NCBI GenBank assembly: GCA_018266255.1
Contig: JAFEAT010000020.1
Coordinates: 124,001-188,000, forward strand
Direction: 5' to 3'
From: Cyanobacteria bacterium SZAS-4
GTDB taxonomy: Bacteria > Cyanobacteriota > Vampirovibrionia > Obscuribacterales > Obscuribacteraceae
Length of the DNA stretch: 64,000 nucleotides
Made by a program: the position numbers and the translations under genes. This document shows, one piece after another, positions 52,326 through 60,721 of this stretch (within the stretch, counting starts at the first letter, position 1; each line of letters begins with the position of its first letter). The notes beneath the pieces are model-generated. The model saw nothing but the letters and a program-made list of their open reading frames with translations, was not told the origin of the DNA and did not search any database.

Positions 52326-53024
52326 CTATGTCGTAGGTGCTGGAGGATTTCCGAATAGATCGATTTGATAGCCGATGCGGTGCACCGTTCGAATGATCGA
52401 CGGTTGATCTGCGACGTCGATTTTATTCCTCAGCCTGGTGATACAGACGCGCACCGTATCTGGTGATGCGTCGGAATCTGAACTCCATATTCTCGACAGG
52501 AGAGATTCAACGCTGAATGCGTCGTTGGGATTGCGGAGCAAAAATTCGAGTAAAGAGAATTCTTTCGGCTGTAGTTTGATCTCACGACCGTCTCTGGAGA
52601 CTCGATGTTTGGGGATATCGACTTCCAATCCCCGAATTTTGAAGATCTGCTCGTAGACCTTATTTTGTCTGCGCATCAAGGCTTTGACCCGAGCTGACAA
52701 CTCGCGGACGTTGCAGGGCTTGGTCAAATAGTCGTCCGCTCCAGCGTTTAGACCGATTTCGATTTCGGCAACGCCGTCTCTCCCAGTCAAAAGCAGAATA
52801 GGGGTCATGCCACCGCGGTCACGGAATTCCTTCAGGATTTCAATGCCTGTGACTTCTGGCAGGTTCCAATCCAGGATAACGACGTCGAATTCAAAGAACT
52901 TCAGGCGTTCGAGCGCGTCGTTTCCACGTTCGCAGTACTCGACGTTGTGATGTTCAAGTTCTAGCCAGTCGACTAAGCTTCTTGCCAGTTCGGTGTCATC
53001 TTCGACTAATAAGATCTTCGCCAT
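52326..53024 (-). CDS. OmpR/PhoB-family response regulator (orphan)
   Basis: 232 residues: receiver domain with VEDD at 8-10, Asp52 in ILDWNLPE, LLTGR and YLTKP; winged-helix domain with QPKEFSLLEFLLRNPNDAF, VRVCITRLRNKID and RTVHRIGYQI. It is convergent with the giant protein gene and has no adjacent kinase. Because it is the only OmpR-type regulator in the 42-57 kb block and promoters there carry 11-bp-spaced direct repeats, it is the natural candidate activator of the block, as inference. Confidence 0.93.
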   Translation of the reverse strand: MAKILLVEDDTELARSLVDWLELEHHNVEYCERGNDALERLKFFEFDVVILDWNLPEVTGIEILKEFRDRGGMTPILLLTGRDGVAEIEIGLNAGADDYLTKPCNVRELSARVKALMRRQNKVYEQIFKIRGLEVDIPKHRVSRDGREIKLQPKEFSLLEFLLRNPNDAFSVESLLSRIWSSDSDASPDTVRVCITRLRNKIDVADQPSIIRTVHRIGYQIDLFGNPPAPTT

Positions 53025-53334
53025 TCGACCGTTCGGGGTGCAACCGGGATTCGCATCATCAGTTTACCCTCTTAGCTCGCTAAATGATGAACTAGAGGAA
53101 AATTCTAGTCCAAAAGCAGTCCATTCTGGCAGTCGAGCCTGTAGACAAGAGCGGCATACCATTGCTGTAACTCATGAATATTTCAGGAATCGATGCCTAG
53201 TATTGAGTTTGACCTAACTTAGTAATGTTTCGGTAATCTCGTTTCCATACTCTGTAAATACGGACAATTGTGCCTAGTCGTGCGCTTGCACGCCCCCCTT
53301 AAGAACTAGTTTCTCCCTTCCTATCGGCAACCCA
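53025..53334. other. Intergenic region between divergent regulator and LysM gene
   Basis: 310 bases. Contains promoter C for the plus-strand gene and presumably the minus-strand regulator promoter, which I cannot place. A short inverted repeat ACTAGA ... TCTAGT lies near 53091-53109. No gene seen. Confidence 0.5.
53223..53253 (+). promoter_or_regulatory. Direct-repeat box promoter C
   Basis: Box TAATGTTTCGGTAATCTC (53223-53240) and -10 TACTCT (53248-53253), 7 bases apart; same geometry as A, B and D. Start codon of the LysM protein is 82 bases downstream. Confidence 0.75.
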
Positions 53335-54960
53335 ATGAGTACCCGCGACTGTACACCCCAAAGATTCGAACGAGTCGACCCCCGAGATGGTCGCGATCGT
53401 TCGGATATGCCGGCGGTCGATCGACTTTCGCTGCTGCGGGAAGGTGCCAGCATAAACCGGTTCATGTCTGCTGCGGCGGAGAGATTTTTGCCGAACATGA
53501 CCATCGGCGAGCGGTTTGGTGGAAACGTGTTCAGACCCGATGGAGAATTCAGGCGCAGAGATTGCGATCCACGAATGGATCCTCGCAATTCGCCTGGTCA
53601 GTTTGACCCTAGATATGGTGCCGATCCACGTTATGGTGCCGACCCACGCAATTTCGACCCGCGCAACCGCGTCGATCCGCGGATGGATCCTCGCAATGGT
53701 GGTGATCCTGGTTATGGTCAGGACCCTCGATATGGCGCGGATCCGCGATATGGACAAGATCCCCGATATGGCGCCGATCCTCGATATGGACAGGATCCTC
53801 GATATGGACAGGATCCTCGAGACGGACAAGATCCTCGATACGGACAGGACCCTCGATACGGACAGGAGTCGCGATATGGACAGGATCCTCGATACGGACA
53901 GGATCCTCGATACGGACAGGATCCTCGATATGGACAAGATCCTCGCAATGGTGGCGATCCCCGCTATGGAAGGGATCCACGTGATGGTGGCGATCCCAGC
54001 AACCGACCAACCGATGGTCAGATGCAAGACCACACCGTTCAAAAGGGCGACAGTCTCTGGAAAATAGCAAAGAACGCTTTACGTGAGTCTGGGCAACCTG
54101 CCGGAGCGCGTGACATCATGAATGCGATTCAGGCTATCGTTGAGGCGAATAAAGCAGAGCATCCTTCTCTTGCTTCCAATCCCAATTTGATTATCGATGG
54201 TTGGCATTTGAAGATCCCCATGGGTGGTCAGGATGCATCGAATCGTGGTCAAGATGGTTCGCGAGATCTCTATCAATACGGCGGCGATCAAAGACGGGGC
54301 CGCACCAGATATGATGGCGGCAATGCCTACTTCGATCAGCGAGATGGCTCGAATTATGTGGGGCCTCAATACGATTCGAACGGACGAGGAAATCCCTACG
54401 ATCAAAATCCATATCGGCGAAACAATCCGTACGATCAGTATCGGCGCAACCCTTATGAACGTGGACCTTACGATCGCAATCCTTACGAGCGGGGTCAATA
54501 CGATCGCAACCCTTATGAGCGACCGCCAGGATACGACCAAAATGATGCCAACGGTCCGATGCACCCGTTATCGATGGCGTTGAAAGAAGCCGCAATGGCA
54601 GCCGCTCGTGGAATGCAAACAATAGGTAAGTGCGCCGCGGGGGTTCAAATCGCGCTGGCAAGAATTGGTCATTCGCAGTACATGGGTACAGGAAATGCCT
54701 GGGACATGGGAAATAAAATGGCTCGCAGTGGCAAGTTCCATCAGCTTCCGATATCGGAAGCAAGAGAGGGCGACATCATTGTGCGCAGTTGGAACCAAAA
54801 CGTAATCAATCAACGTGGTGGCAAGAACTGGGGCGACATAGTTGTTGTCACTTCACGCGACTCACGAGGCAATCTGATGGGAGCCAACGACCACTACGGT
54901 CGCATTCCACCGGATGGCGGCAGATACACCAACAGCTTCGTACTTCGTTTCAAAGCTTAG
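53335..54960 (+). CDS. LysM and CHAP-like protein with DPRYGQ repeats
   Basis: 541 residues, no signal peptide. Order: polar N-terminus, about 20 hexapeptides of type DPRYGQ/DPRYGA (91-222, DNA period 18 bp), LysM domain (233-295; HTVQKGDSLWKIAKNAL, ending GWHLKIP) for peptidoglycan binding, a Tyr/Asn/Pro/Arg-rich linker, and a C-terminal NlpC/P60- or CHAP-like domain (422-541) with Cys433 in GKCAAGVQIAL. Where the family usually has His (G-H-hydrophobic), this protein has Asp501 (WGDIVVV); another His is at 520 (NDHYG). So hydrolase activity is plausible but not certain. The start codon has no visible Shine-Dalgarno. Driven by promoter C. Confidence 0.75.
   Translation: MSTRDCTPQRFERVDPRDGRDRSDMPAVDRLSLLREGASINRFMSAAAERFLPNMTIGERFGGNVFRPDGEFRRRDCDPRMDPRNSPGQFDPRYGADPRYGADPRNFDPRNRVDPRMDPRNGGDPGYGQDPRYGADPRYGQDPRYGADPRYGQDPRYGQDPRDGQDPRYGQDPRYGQESRYGQDPRYGQDPRYGQDPRYGQDPRNGGDPRYGRDPRDGGDPSNRPTDGQMQDHTVQKGDSLWKIAKNALRESGQPAGARDIMNAIQAIVEANKAEHPSLASNPNLIIDGWHLKIPMGGQDASNRGQDGSRDLYQYGGDQRRGRTRYDGGNAYFDQRDGSNYVGPQYDSNGRGNPYDQNPYRRNNPYDQYRRNPYERGPYDRNPYERGQYDRNPYERPPGYDQNDANGPMHPLSMALKEAAMAAARGMQTIGKCAAGVQIALARIGHSQYMGTGNAWDMGNKMARSGKFHQLPISEAREGDIIVRSWNQNVINQRGGKNWGDIVVVTSRDSRGNLMGANDHYGRIPPDGGRYTNSFVLRFKA
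53605..54000 (+). repeat. 18-bp tandem repeat encoding DPRYGQ units
   Basis: About 20 imperfect copies of the 18-bp unit (GATCCTCGATATGGACAG type). Almost pure third-position variation, with a few units changed (DPRNGG, DPRDGQ, ESRYGQ). The reverse strand is open as well, an artefact of the repeat. Confidence 0.85.
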
Positions 54961-54998
54961 TCCTACGTTTCCGTGGTTAGTCCTACGTTTCCGTGCTT
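54958..54998. repeat. 20-bp direct repeat at the end of the LysM gene
   Basis: TAGTCCTACGTTTCCGTG occurs at 54958-54975 and 54978-54995; the first copy includes the stop codon. Period 20 bp. Confidence 0.7.
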
Positions 54999-55020
54999 AA
55001 CGAATGCTGCGCGTATCGCC

Positions 55021-55431
55021 TTAACGGAGATTGCGCATTATCTCGAACATTAGCAACGCGAATGTTGCACCAAGCATAAAAGTAGCACTGATAATCGACA
55101 AGACTAAATGCGTTTGGCGCAATGTCAATGCGCGCAAAATGCCGATTCTAGCGCCGATAAAATAGAGCAATGCCAAGCAGAATGTAGTAACGAGGAACGG
55201 ACGGACTGAGAGACCGCCAGGCATTGCTGAGCATATCGCCAGCATCACCGAAGCAATGGGCAACATCAATACCGAAATATAGTCTGTGCCCCTGAGTTTC
55301 TTACCTTCCGTCTCCAGTGCATCCTGAATGTGCTTCATAGAAGCACCGACGTTCTCCATGTAAGAAGCGCGCATAGCCTTTGGATCCGCTGCGGCGGCTA
55401 CTGGCTGTTCGTCACCATCTGGTGCGCTCAT
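55021..55431 (-). CDS. Small membrane protein, unknown
   Basis: 136 residues: polar N-terminus of about 50 residues, then three TM helices (52-72, 78-100, 108-132). No recognised family. Located between two cell-wall enzyme genes on the opposite and same strands; convergent with the LysM gene. Confidence 0.6.
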   Translation of the reverse strand: MSAPDGDEQPVAAAADPKAMRASYMENVGASMKHIQDALETEGKKLRGTDYISVLMLPIASVMLAICSAMPGGLSVRPFLVTTFCLALLYFIGARIGILRALTLRQTHLVLSIISATFMLGATFALLMFEIMRNLR

Positions 55432-55500
55432 ATCGAAGACCTCATGAGGAATACATATATGAAGTTTTCCCGAGGCGGCAGTGGACTAAACGTTTACCGC

Positions 55501-56403
55501 TTATTCGTCGACAGGAGCGTATGCGGTGCCTGTCAAAGCCTGCTTATCGGCTGCGAATGCTTGCCAGTTGAAGTTAACAGGGTCTGATCGGTCACTTGGT
55601 TGCACCTGTCCGTGTCCCAGGACATGATTATCCGCCACTGTGAATCGATTTTGTAAGTAGCGAACCAAACAAACAACCGAGTTCATTTGCGCTGCTGAAT
55701 ATTCTTGTGTTCCGGTGCGGACTATTTCAATACCAATGGAATTGTCGTTATTGACGCCGTTTCGTGTTCGTCGGTTATCCACATGAGTGGTACCGTATTC
55801 AGGGTCAGCCGTGCAGTAGATGACACCGTTTCTGTCCACAACAAATTGCGCGCCGGCGTGGCGAAGACCTTTGTTGTTCCAACTTGAGATAACTCGCTGA
55901 GCATCAGCTTCTCGGGCGGTTTCAGTCGAATGTAGAATGATGTTTTTCACGGCTGAATGACGCTTAAATACACCACCGTGTAGTGGGCAATATGCAAAGA
56001 CATTTGCCTGAATCAAACTAGGCGTTGAATATTCTTGAGAATTACCTTTATGGAACTGGCGGTCGATCATCGCTTTAGTCTCTTCATCGAGAAGTGACGT
56101 TTCACCGTTTGGAGCATTCCACAGATACGATGGACTCATCGCTCCGTGTGCGATTCGTTTACCCTTACCGTGCTTGTGCTTGGACAGAGAAAGTCGCAGT
56201 CCCTTGCTACCTCGCGACCGACTGGCAGTTCTACGTGCACGAGAGTGCGAGTGAGCGGTTCTTGTCGCAGCCTGTTGCAGTCGGCGCACTGCGCCGATTG
56301 AATGACTGCTCAGCCGACCGACAAGTGCCTCAGCTGGTGCTACGTTGCTGACGGCGATGGCAAGTAAACTGAGCGCTGCAAAAACTGTTAGGTTTAACTT
56401 CAT
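55501..56403 (-). CDS. N-acetylmuramoyl-L-alanine amidase (Amidase_2 type)
   Basis: Start ATG 56403 (MKLNLTVFAALS) has GAGG 7 bases upstream; the frame continues to 56772 but crosses the palindromes. 300 residues: signal peptide, a basic region rich in Arg/Ser/His, then the zinc amidase domain from about residue 135 (IILHSTETAREADAQRVISS, HAGAQFVVDRNGVIYCTAD, THVDNRR, NDNSIGIEIVRTG, VLGHGQVQPSDRSDP). Cleaves the amide between the sugar and peptide of peptidoglycan, in the periplasm. With the LysM/CHAP protein it makes this block wall-related. Confidence 0.87.
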   Translation of the reverse strand: MKLNLTVFAALSLLAIAVSNVAPAEALVGRLSSHSIGAVRRLQQAATRTAHSHSRARRTASRSRGSKGLRLSLSKHKHGKGKRIAHGAMSPSYLWNAPNGETSLLDEETKAMIDRQFHKGNSQEYSTPSLIQANVFAYCPLHGGVFKRHSAVKNIILHSTETAREADAQRVISSWNNKGLRHAGAQFVVDRNGVIYCTADPEYGTTHVDNRRTRNGVNNDNSIGIEIVRTGTQEYSAAQMNSVVCLVRYLQNRFTVADNHVLGHGQVQPSDRSDPVNFNWQAFAADKQALTGTAYAPVDE

Positions 56404-56745
56404 TGGCAACCTCGGAACATGTGGGATGAAATCAACCTCGACCTGGGTGGGTTGGATTTGGATCTCTTCTGTGCGTATGTTTGTAAGCGGTCTGTTAAGT
56501 GCACGTAAAAAACATTCAAACACAATCCGAAAAACCTCGCCAGCGCCGGTTGGTTTGTGTAAGAGATAAGTAAGACTGTTGCCAGTAGCGCTTTTCAAGC
56601 TTTTCCCCAGATGTTTAATCAAGCTCTGCCCTGAATTTCTTACAAAGAAAACGAGCGATTTAATCTTGAAACTGCCGCTAGGTAGGGGTTCAGAGGACAG
56701 AGAATTTTTTCGACTTGGGTATAAATCGAGCTTTCGACTCATGTT

Positions 56746-56810
56746 TTTCTGCCGATATCGGCAAAAATCCAAGCCCGAAATCGTGTTTTTTTGCCGATAT
56801 CGGCAAAAAA
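56746..56810. repeat. Paired palindromes GCCGATATCGGC, pair 2
   Basis: Cores at 56751-56762 and 56793-56804, again with T-runs before and A-runs after (one T is C in the first left arm), centre distance 42 bp and spacer of 30 bases. Lies between the VOC gene and the amidase start. Confidence 0.85.
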
Positions 56811-56822
56811 CACGACAGTTAA

Positions 56823-57551
56823 CTAGTCAAATCTGATGGCGGATTTATTGCTCTTGTCCGAATAAGCCCGTTCCATGGCTTCAGGATTTTCGTTTTGCAG
56901 GATCGAAAATTGATTACCGCTCAAATCTTTAAATGAGTAGGCCTTACCATTGGGTGTGTCGATTGGCCCATCCAACTTGCTGATTCCTTTTTCTTTTAAG
57001 CTCTTGACTGCTGTCTCAAGATTATCGACTGAGAATATCGGTTCGATCGATGGTGCTTTCTTGTGGTTCGCCAGCAGAAGAACAGGTCCGTAAGCCATCT
57101 TAAATGCCGCAACTTTGCTGCCGGATTTATCGAACGCCCAGAGCAACTCCGCTTTGATGGTGTCCTTGTAGAATCGAACATCAACGTCAAAATCGTTGCA
57201 GCCCACATACAAGTACTCGAGATTTTTGAAGGGGAGTGGTGGTTTAGTGGGCGCCAGGACTGGTGGTGTTTTGCCTTTGTGTCGTTCTGCCATGCTGATT
57301 TTCAGCATGCTCTCGCAGGTGCGTTGTTTGAACGCCAAGGAATCTTCGGTGTTGCGCGATGCTTCAATACTTTTTGACAATCGTTGCAGTTCAGATGCAA
57401 CATCACGTTGGTTGTTGTTGAATGCTTTTTGTACTTTCAAAACGATCTGGTTGTACAGATCTTCTGACTTGACTGGATCGCTTATGCCTAGTGCTTCTGC
57501 GGCTAACGTAATTATGTCTTTTTCGTCGTACTTGGCGGAGTCGTCTGTCAT
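56823..57551 (-). CDS. VOC (glyoxalase-like) domain protein
   Basis: 242 residues: helical N-terminal half (1-100), then a VOC domain (about 107-220; LEYLYVGCNDFDVDVRFYKD, PIFSVDNLETAVKSLKEKGI, YSFKDLSGNQFSILQNE). VOC proteins include glyoxalases, dioxygenases and antibiotic-binding proteins; the specific activity cannot be read. Its ATG overlaps the stop of recQ by 4 bases, so the two are co-translated. Confidence 0.75.
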   Translation of the reverse strand: MTDDSAKYDEKDIITLAAEALGISDPVKSEDLYNQIVLKVQKAFNNNQRDVASELQRLSKSIEASRNTEDSLAFKQRTCESMLKISMAERHKGKTPPVLAPTKPPLPFKNLEYLYVGCNDFDVDVRFYKDTIKAELLWAFDKSGSKVAAFKMAYGPVLLLANHKKAPSIEPIFSVDNLETAVKSLKEKGISKLDGPIDTPNGKAYSFKDLSGNQFSILQNENPEAMERAYSDKSNKSAIRFD

Positions 57552-59347
57552 AGCTGATCTACCAAACTCGTTGTCACAGCAGGTTTTGCTTCCAGTTTCT
57601 GAGTTCCACTTTGGGTGATTGCGACCTTTGGATACATTCCCGGAATCGATTGTAGATCGCCTTCCATGATCAACTCATCGATCGATGCCAGCAGTTGATC
57701 CTGTTTGAAAACACTAAATCGTCCAAACATTGGAACTTGATCTAACCCTTTCTCTTTCAGTTTCTTGTTGCCACTGCCGCTGAGAATCTGAGCGATTGTC
57801 GTTCGGCCAACCGTACCGTTCAGTTCGGTGACGATCTGCAAGATTGCTTCCGCCAGATTGCTAGTTTTTCTGTCACCCAACACGCTTTGTCCAGCCCGCT
57901 TGTTTGCTGGTCTGACTCGGTCGCCTGGTGCACAGACATCGCATCCACTGCAAGTTTCGATAATCTGTCCAAAGTATCCCAAAATTTGCCTGCGTCTACA
58001 AATCAGGTCCTGAGCATATCTGATCATTTGATCGAGACGCTGCGAATGTCGCAATTTACGTTGATTCAATGACGACATGTCGATCGGTCCGTCGGAAACG
58101 CGAGCCAGAAAAGAGCCATCAGGGGTGGTATCAATTAACTGTAATTGTTTGAGCAGATCAAGTGCGCTGTTCAAAGCTGAGTCTGCTATGTCCATATCAT
58201 CAAGCAGTGTGCTGATTCTCATTGGTTGAAGTCCGGCCGAAGCGATTAATTTGTAGGCGGTCTCTACCTGCTCATCCGTTGGGAAGTTGCGATCCATCAG
58301 CCAACGCTGCGTGTGCACGTCTTTGGATTGAAAAAGCAGCGTGCATGTCGCCAACTCACCGTCACGCCCTGCCCGCCCAGCTTCTTGATAGTAGCTTTCC
58401 AGCGACCCAGGCAAGTTGTAGTGAATCACTCTGCGAATGTTAGCTTTGTCAACACCCATACCAAATGCAACTGTGGAGACAATCGTTGATACTTTGTCTG
58501 TCTCAAAAAGCTTTTGCGCTCTTTTTCGTTGGTCGCCGGTCAAACCAGCGTGGTAGCAGGCCGCAGTCAGTCCTGATTGCCGCATACGCTCACTGAGAGC
58601 TTCCGCTTCTTTGCGGCTGCTGGTGTAAACAATCGACGGTGCTTGCGTGCTTTTCAAAGCTGAGAAAACAAAATTGTCTTTCTCTACCGCGTTTGAGACT
58701 GCTTCTACTTCAAAGCGAATGTTGGGACGATCGAATGACCCAGTCACCACATTCATGTTTGGCTGATTCAATGACTGGATGATATCGCGCTGTACCTGGG
58801 GAGTTGCAGTCGCGGTTAAAGCAAGCACAGAAGCGGCTTTTAGATGATTCAAGATGTAGCCGCTCAAGTTGCGGTATTGCGGACGAAAATCATGACCCCA
58901 CTGGCTGATGCAATGTGCCTCGTCAATAACTAGAAGTGAGACATCGATTTGTTGCAACAAATTTCTGAATCGTGGTGATTCAAATCTCTCTGGTGCGACG
59001 AAGACAAGTTTGAAGACACCAGCTTTGATACCACCGAAGCGGATGTCTAAATCTTCAGGCGAAACACTGCTGTTGAGCAAAGTTGCGTTGGTAATGCCTC
59101 TGCGCGCGAGACCATTCAGCTGATCCTGCATCAGTGCGATTAATGGAGAGACGACGATTGTCGCACCGGGCAAAATTTGGCTGGGCACCTGGTAGCACAG
59201 CGATTTTCCGTAACCGGTCGGCAGCAATGCAAGCGCGTGCCTGCCATTCATTACGTGGTCGATAACTTCGCGCTGCTTTGGTCGAAATTCTTTCAGACCA
59301 AACTTTTCGTGCAAAACAGAGTCGAGTAAAAATTCTGAAACAGCCAT
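57548..59347 (-). CDS. recQ: ATP-dependent DNA helicase RecQ
   Basis: 599-residue RecQ: Walker A LPTGYGKSLC, DEAHCISQWGHDFR, ALTATATP, YHAGLTGDQR, AFGMGVDKANIR, GRAGRDGE, the zinc-binding segment CRRRQILGYFGQIIETCSGC plus DVC, and a C-terminal region that may include a short HRDC-like/winged-helix part (TSNLAEAILQIV). 3-to-5-prime DNA unwinding in recombination repair. First gene of a two-gene operon with the VOC protein. Confidence 0.94.
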   Translation of the reverse strand: MAVSEFLLDSVLHEKFGLKEFRPKQREVIDHVMNGRHALALLPTGYGKSLCYQVPSQILPGATIVVSPLIALMQDQLNGLARRGITNATLLNSSVSPEDLDIRFGGIKAGVFKLVFVAPERFESPRFRNLLQQIDVSLLVIDEAHCISQWGHDFRPQYRNLSGYILNHLKAASVLALTATATPQVQRDIIQSLNQPNMNVVTGSFDRPNIRFEVEAVSNAVEKDNFVFSALKSTQAPSIVYTSSRKEAEALSERMRQSGLTAACYHAGLTGDQRKRAQKLFETDKVSTIVSTVAFGMGVDKANIRRVIHYNLPGSLESYYQEAGRAGRDGELATCTLLFQSKDVHTQRWLMDRNFPTDEQVETAYKLIASAGLQPMRISTLLDDMDIADSALNSALDLLKQLQLIDTTPDGSFLARVSDGPIDMSSLNQRKLRHSQRLDQMIRYAQDLICRRRQILGYFGQIIETCSGCDVCAPGDRVRPANKRAGQSVLGDRKTSNLAEAILQIVTELNGTVGRTTIAQILSGSGNKKLKEKGLDQVPMFGRFSVFKQDQLLASIDELIMEGDLQSIPGMYPKVAITQSGTQKLEAKPAVTTSLVDQL

Positions 59348-59492
59348 GAATCAAATGATACAGAGCCTCAGCCAAGTTTTGTGCTCATTGAAAGATGTTT
59401 ATTATCTCGGCAAATTGCGCTTCAGGCGCCAGAAAGCCAGTGTTCTGGCATAATTACACAAATCAGCAAGATCAGCTTTGGATATACGTTAG

Positions 59493-60686
59493 ATGGTGTC
59501 CCACGTGAAATATTTTTTTGTCATTTCGTCCCTTCTATTGCTCGCCTCGCCTGCCTTTAGTCAAGATCCGGCAGTTACGGGCGCACCTGTTCCCAATCAA
59601 GATCCTTCCACAGCTCCGCCCAGTGGCAGTGCATCTGCAATTAATCAGGAACCGTTCAAATCTTCCCCGAAAGATGGCGCACCTGTTCCCGGTCCAGCAC
59701 CGAATGCAGGTGCTGCCGGCGCCGCCAATAAGACCTCAAAGTCTCTTGAAGATTACACAGACAAATTGCAGCTCATCCCTGGTGTAGTAATAACTTTTCC
59801 AATTGTTGAAGGCATCGATACACGGCGTAAAAAGCTTGGCGACTACGACTTTACCGCCAACATTCAAGATTCGAACGCAGATGGCTTCGCTTACAAGTGG
59901 ACCATGTCGAAGCCTGCCGAGGCGCACGGGCTACGGGCTGTCGCACCCGAGGATGAGAAGGATTCGGCCCTTGTCAGCTTGTTTTATCAAGATGGTCAGA
60001 GTTTGACTATGGGTGGATATACAAATGCGGTACGAGTGTCTGATTTTCTATATAAGGGTCTGAAGACTGGCAAAACGCTGCCCTTTCAAATCGATCTCGA
60101 AGATAAAAAAGATGTGCCAACCAGGATTAAGATGGTGGGACGTGAGTACGTCGGCGTCGTTGTTGATGGCAAGAAAGCACGAGTGCGGGCAATCAAGGCT
60201 GAGACAGACAACCGGTGGCACTATTGGATCATGGATAACGCGGCTTTTCCCATCATGGTTCAAGGCGATGGTCCTTTCAAATGGCATGATCCACAGTTTA
60301 ATCTCACGGATGCAGAATCGCGTCGGGTGATCAAAGATCTTGAAAAGAATGGAGTGGCAACCACTTATGCAATTTTGTTTGCGTTCAATTCAGCGAAGCT
60401 AGAAAATAGTTCCAAACTAGTGTTGAACGGTATTGCCACTTATTTGAAGAAAGCCGCTGCTGTTAATTTGGCTGTTGAAGGGCATTGTGACATTGTTGGA
60501 CAAAAGGATTACAACCAGGTTCTTTCGCAAAAGCGAGCCAACGCTGTGAGAGATTATCTTGTGGCAAAAGGCGTGGCGAAATCTCGTCTCGAACCGAAAG
60601 GGTACGGATACAGTCAGCCGATCGCGGACAACATGACTGCGGCCGGTCGTGCTAAGAACAGACGCGTTGTTTTTAGAAAGATCTAG
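59493..60686 (+). CDS. Secreted protein with OmpA-like peptidoglycan-binding domain
   Basis: 397 residues: signal peptide (FVISSLLLLASPAFS), Pro/Ala-rich linker with GAPVPN/GAPVPG repeats, a middle domain of 190 residues (about 90-280) of unknown fold, and a C-terminal OmpA-like domain (about 290-397; FAFNSAKLENSSKLVLNGI, EGHCDIVGQKDYNQVLSQKR, GYGYSQPI, NRRVVF). Links the outer membrane to peptidoglycan. The next gene begins 26 bases later. Confidence 0.85.
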   Translation: MVSHVKYFFVISSLLLLASPAFSQDPAVTGAPVPNQDPSTAPPSGSASAINQEPFKSSPKDGAPVPGPAPNAGAAGAANKTSKSLEDYTDKLQLIPGVVITFPIVEGIDTRRKKLGDYDFTANIQDSNADGFAYKWTMSKPAEAHGLRAVAPEDEKDSALVSLFYQDGQSLTMGGYTNAVRVSDFLYKGLKTGKTLPFQIDLEDKKDVPTRIKMVGREYVGVVVDGKKARVRAIKAETDNRWHYWIMDNAAFPIMVQGDGPFKWHDPQFNLTDAESRRVIKDLEKNGVATTYAILFAFNSAKLENSSKLVLNGIATYLKKAAAVNLAVEGHCDIVGQKDYNQVLSQKRANAVRDYLVAKGVAKSRLEPKGYGYSQPIADNMTAAGRAKNRRVVFRKI

Positions 60687-60721
60687 TTGTCCCGAAATCA
60701 AAAACGGAAACGTTGAAATCG

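Noticed and set aside
53299..54070. Long minus-strand frames over the DPRYGQ repeat (SRILSVSRILS and RGSCPYRGSC patterns)
   Set aside because: An 18-bp repeat without stops in one frame keeps other frames open as well; the plus-strand frame has LysM and CHAP-like domains and a promoter.
56404..56772. N-terminal extension of the amidase
   Set aside because: The extension reads through the palindromes (FCRYRQK repeats) and precedes a clean signal peptide with its own ribosome-binding site.
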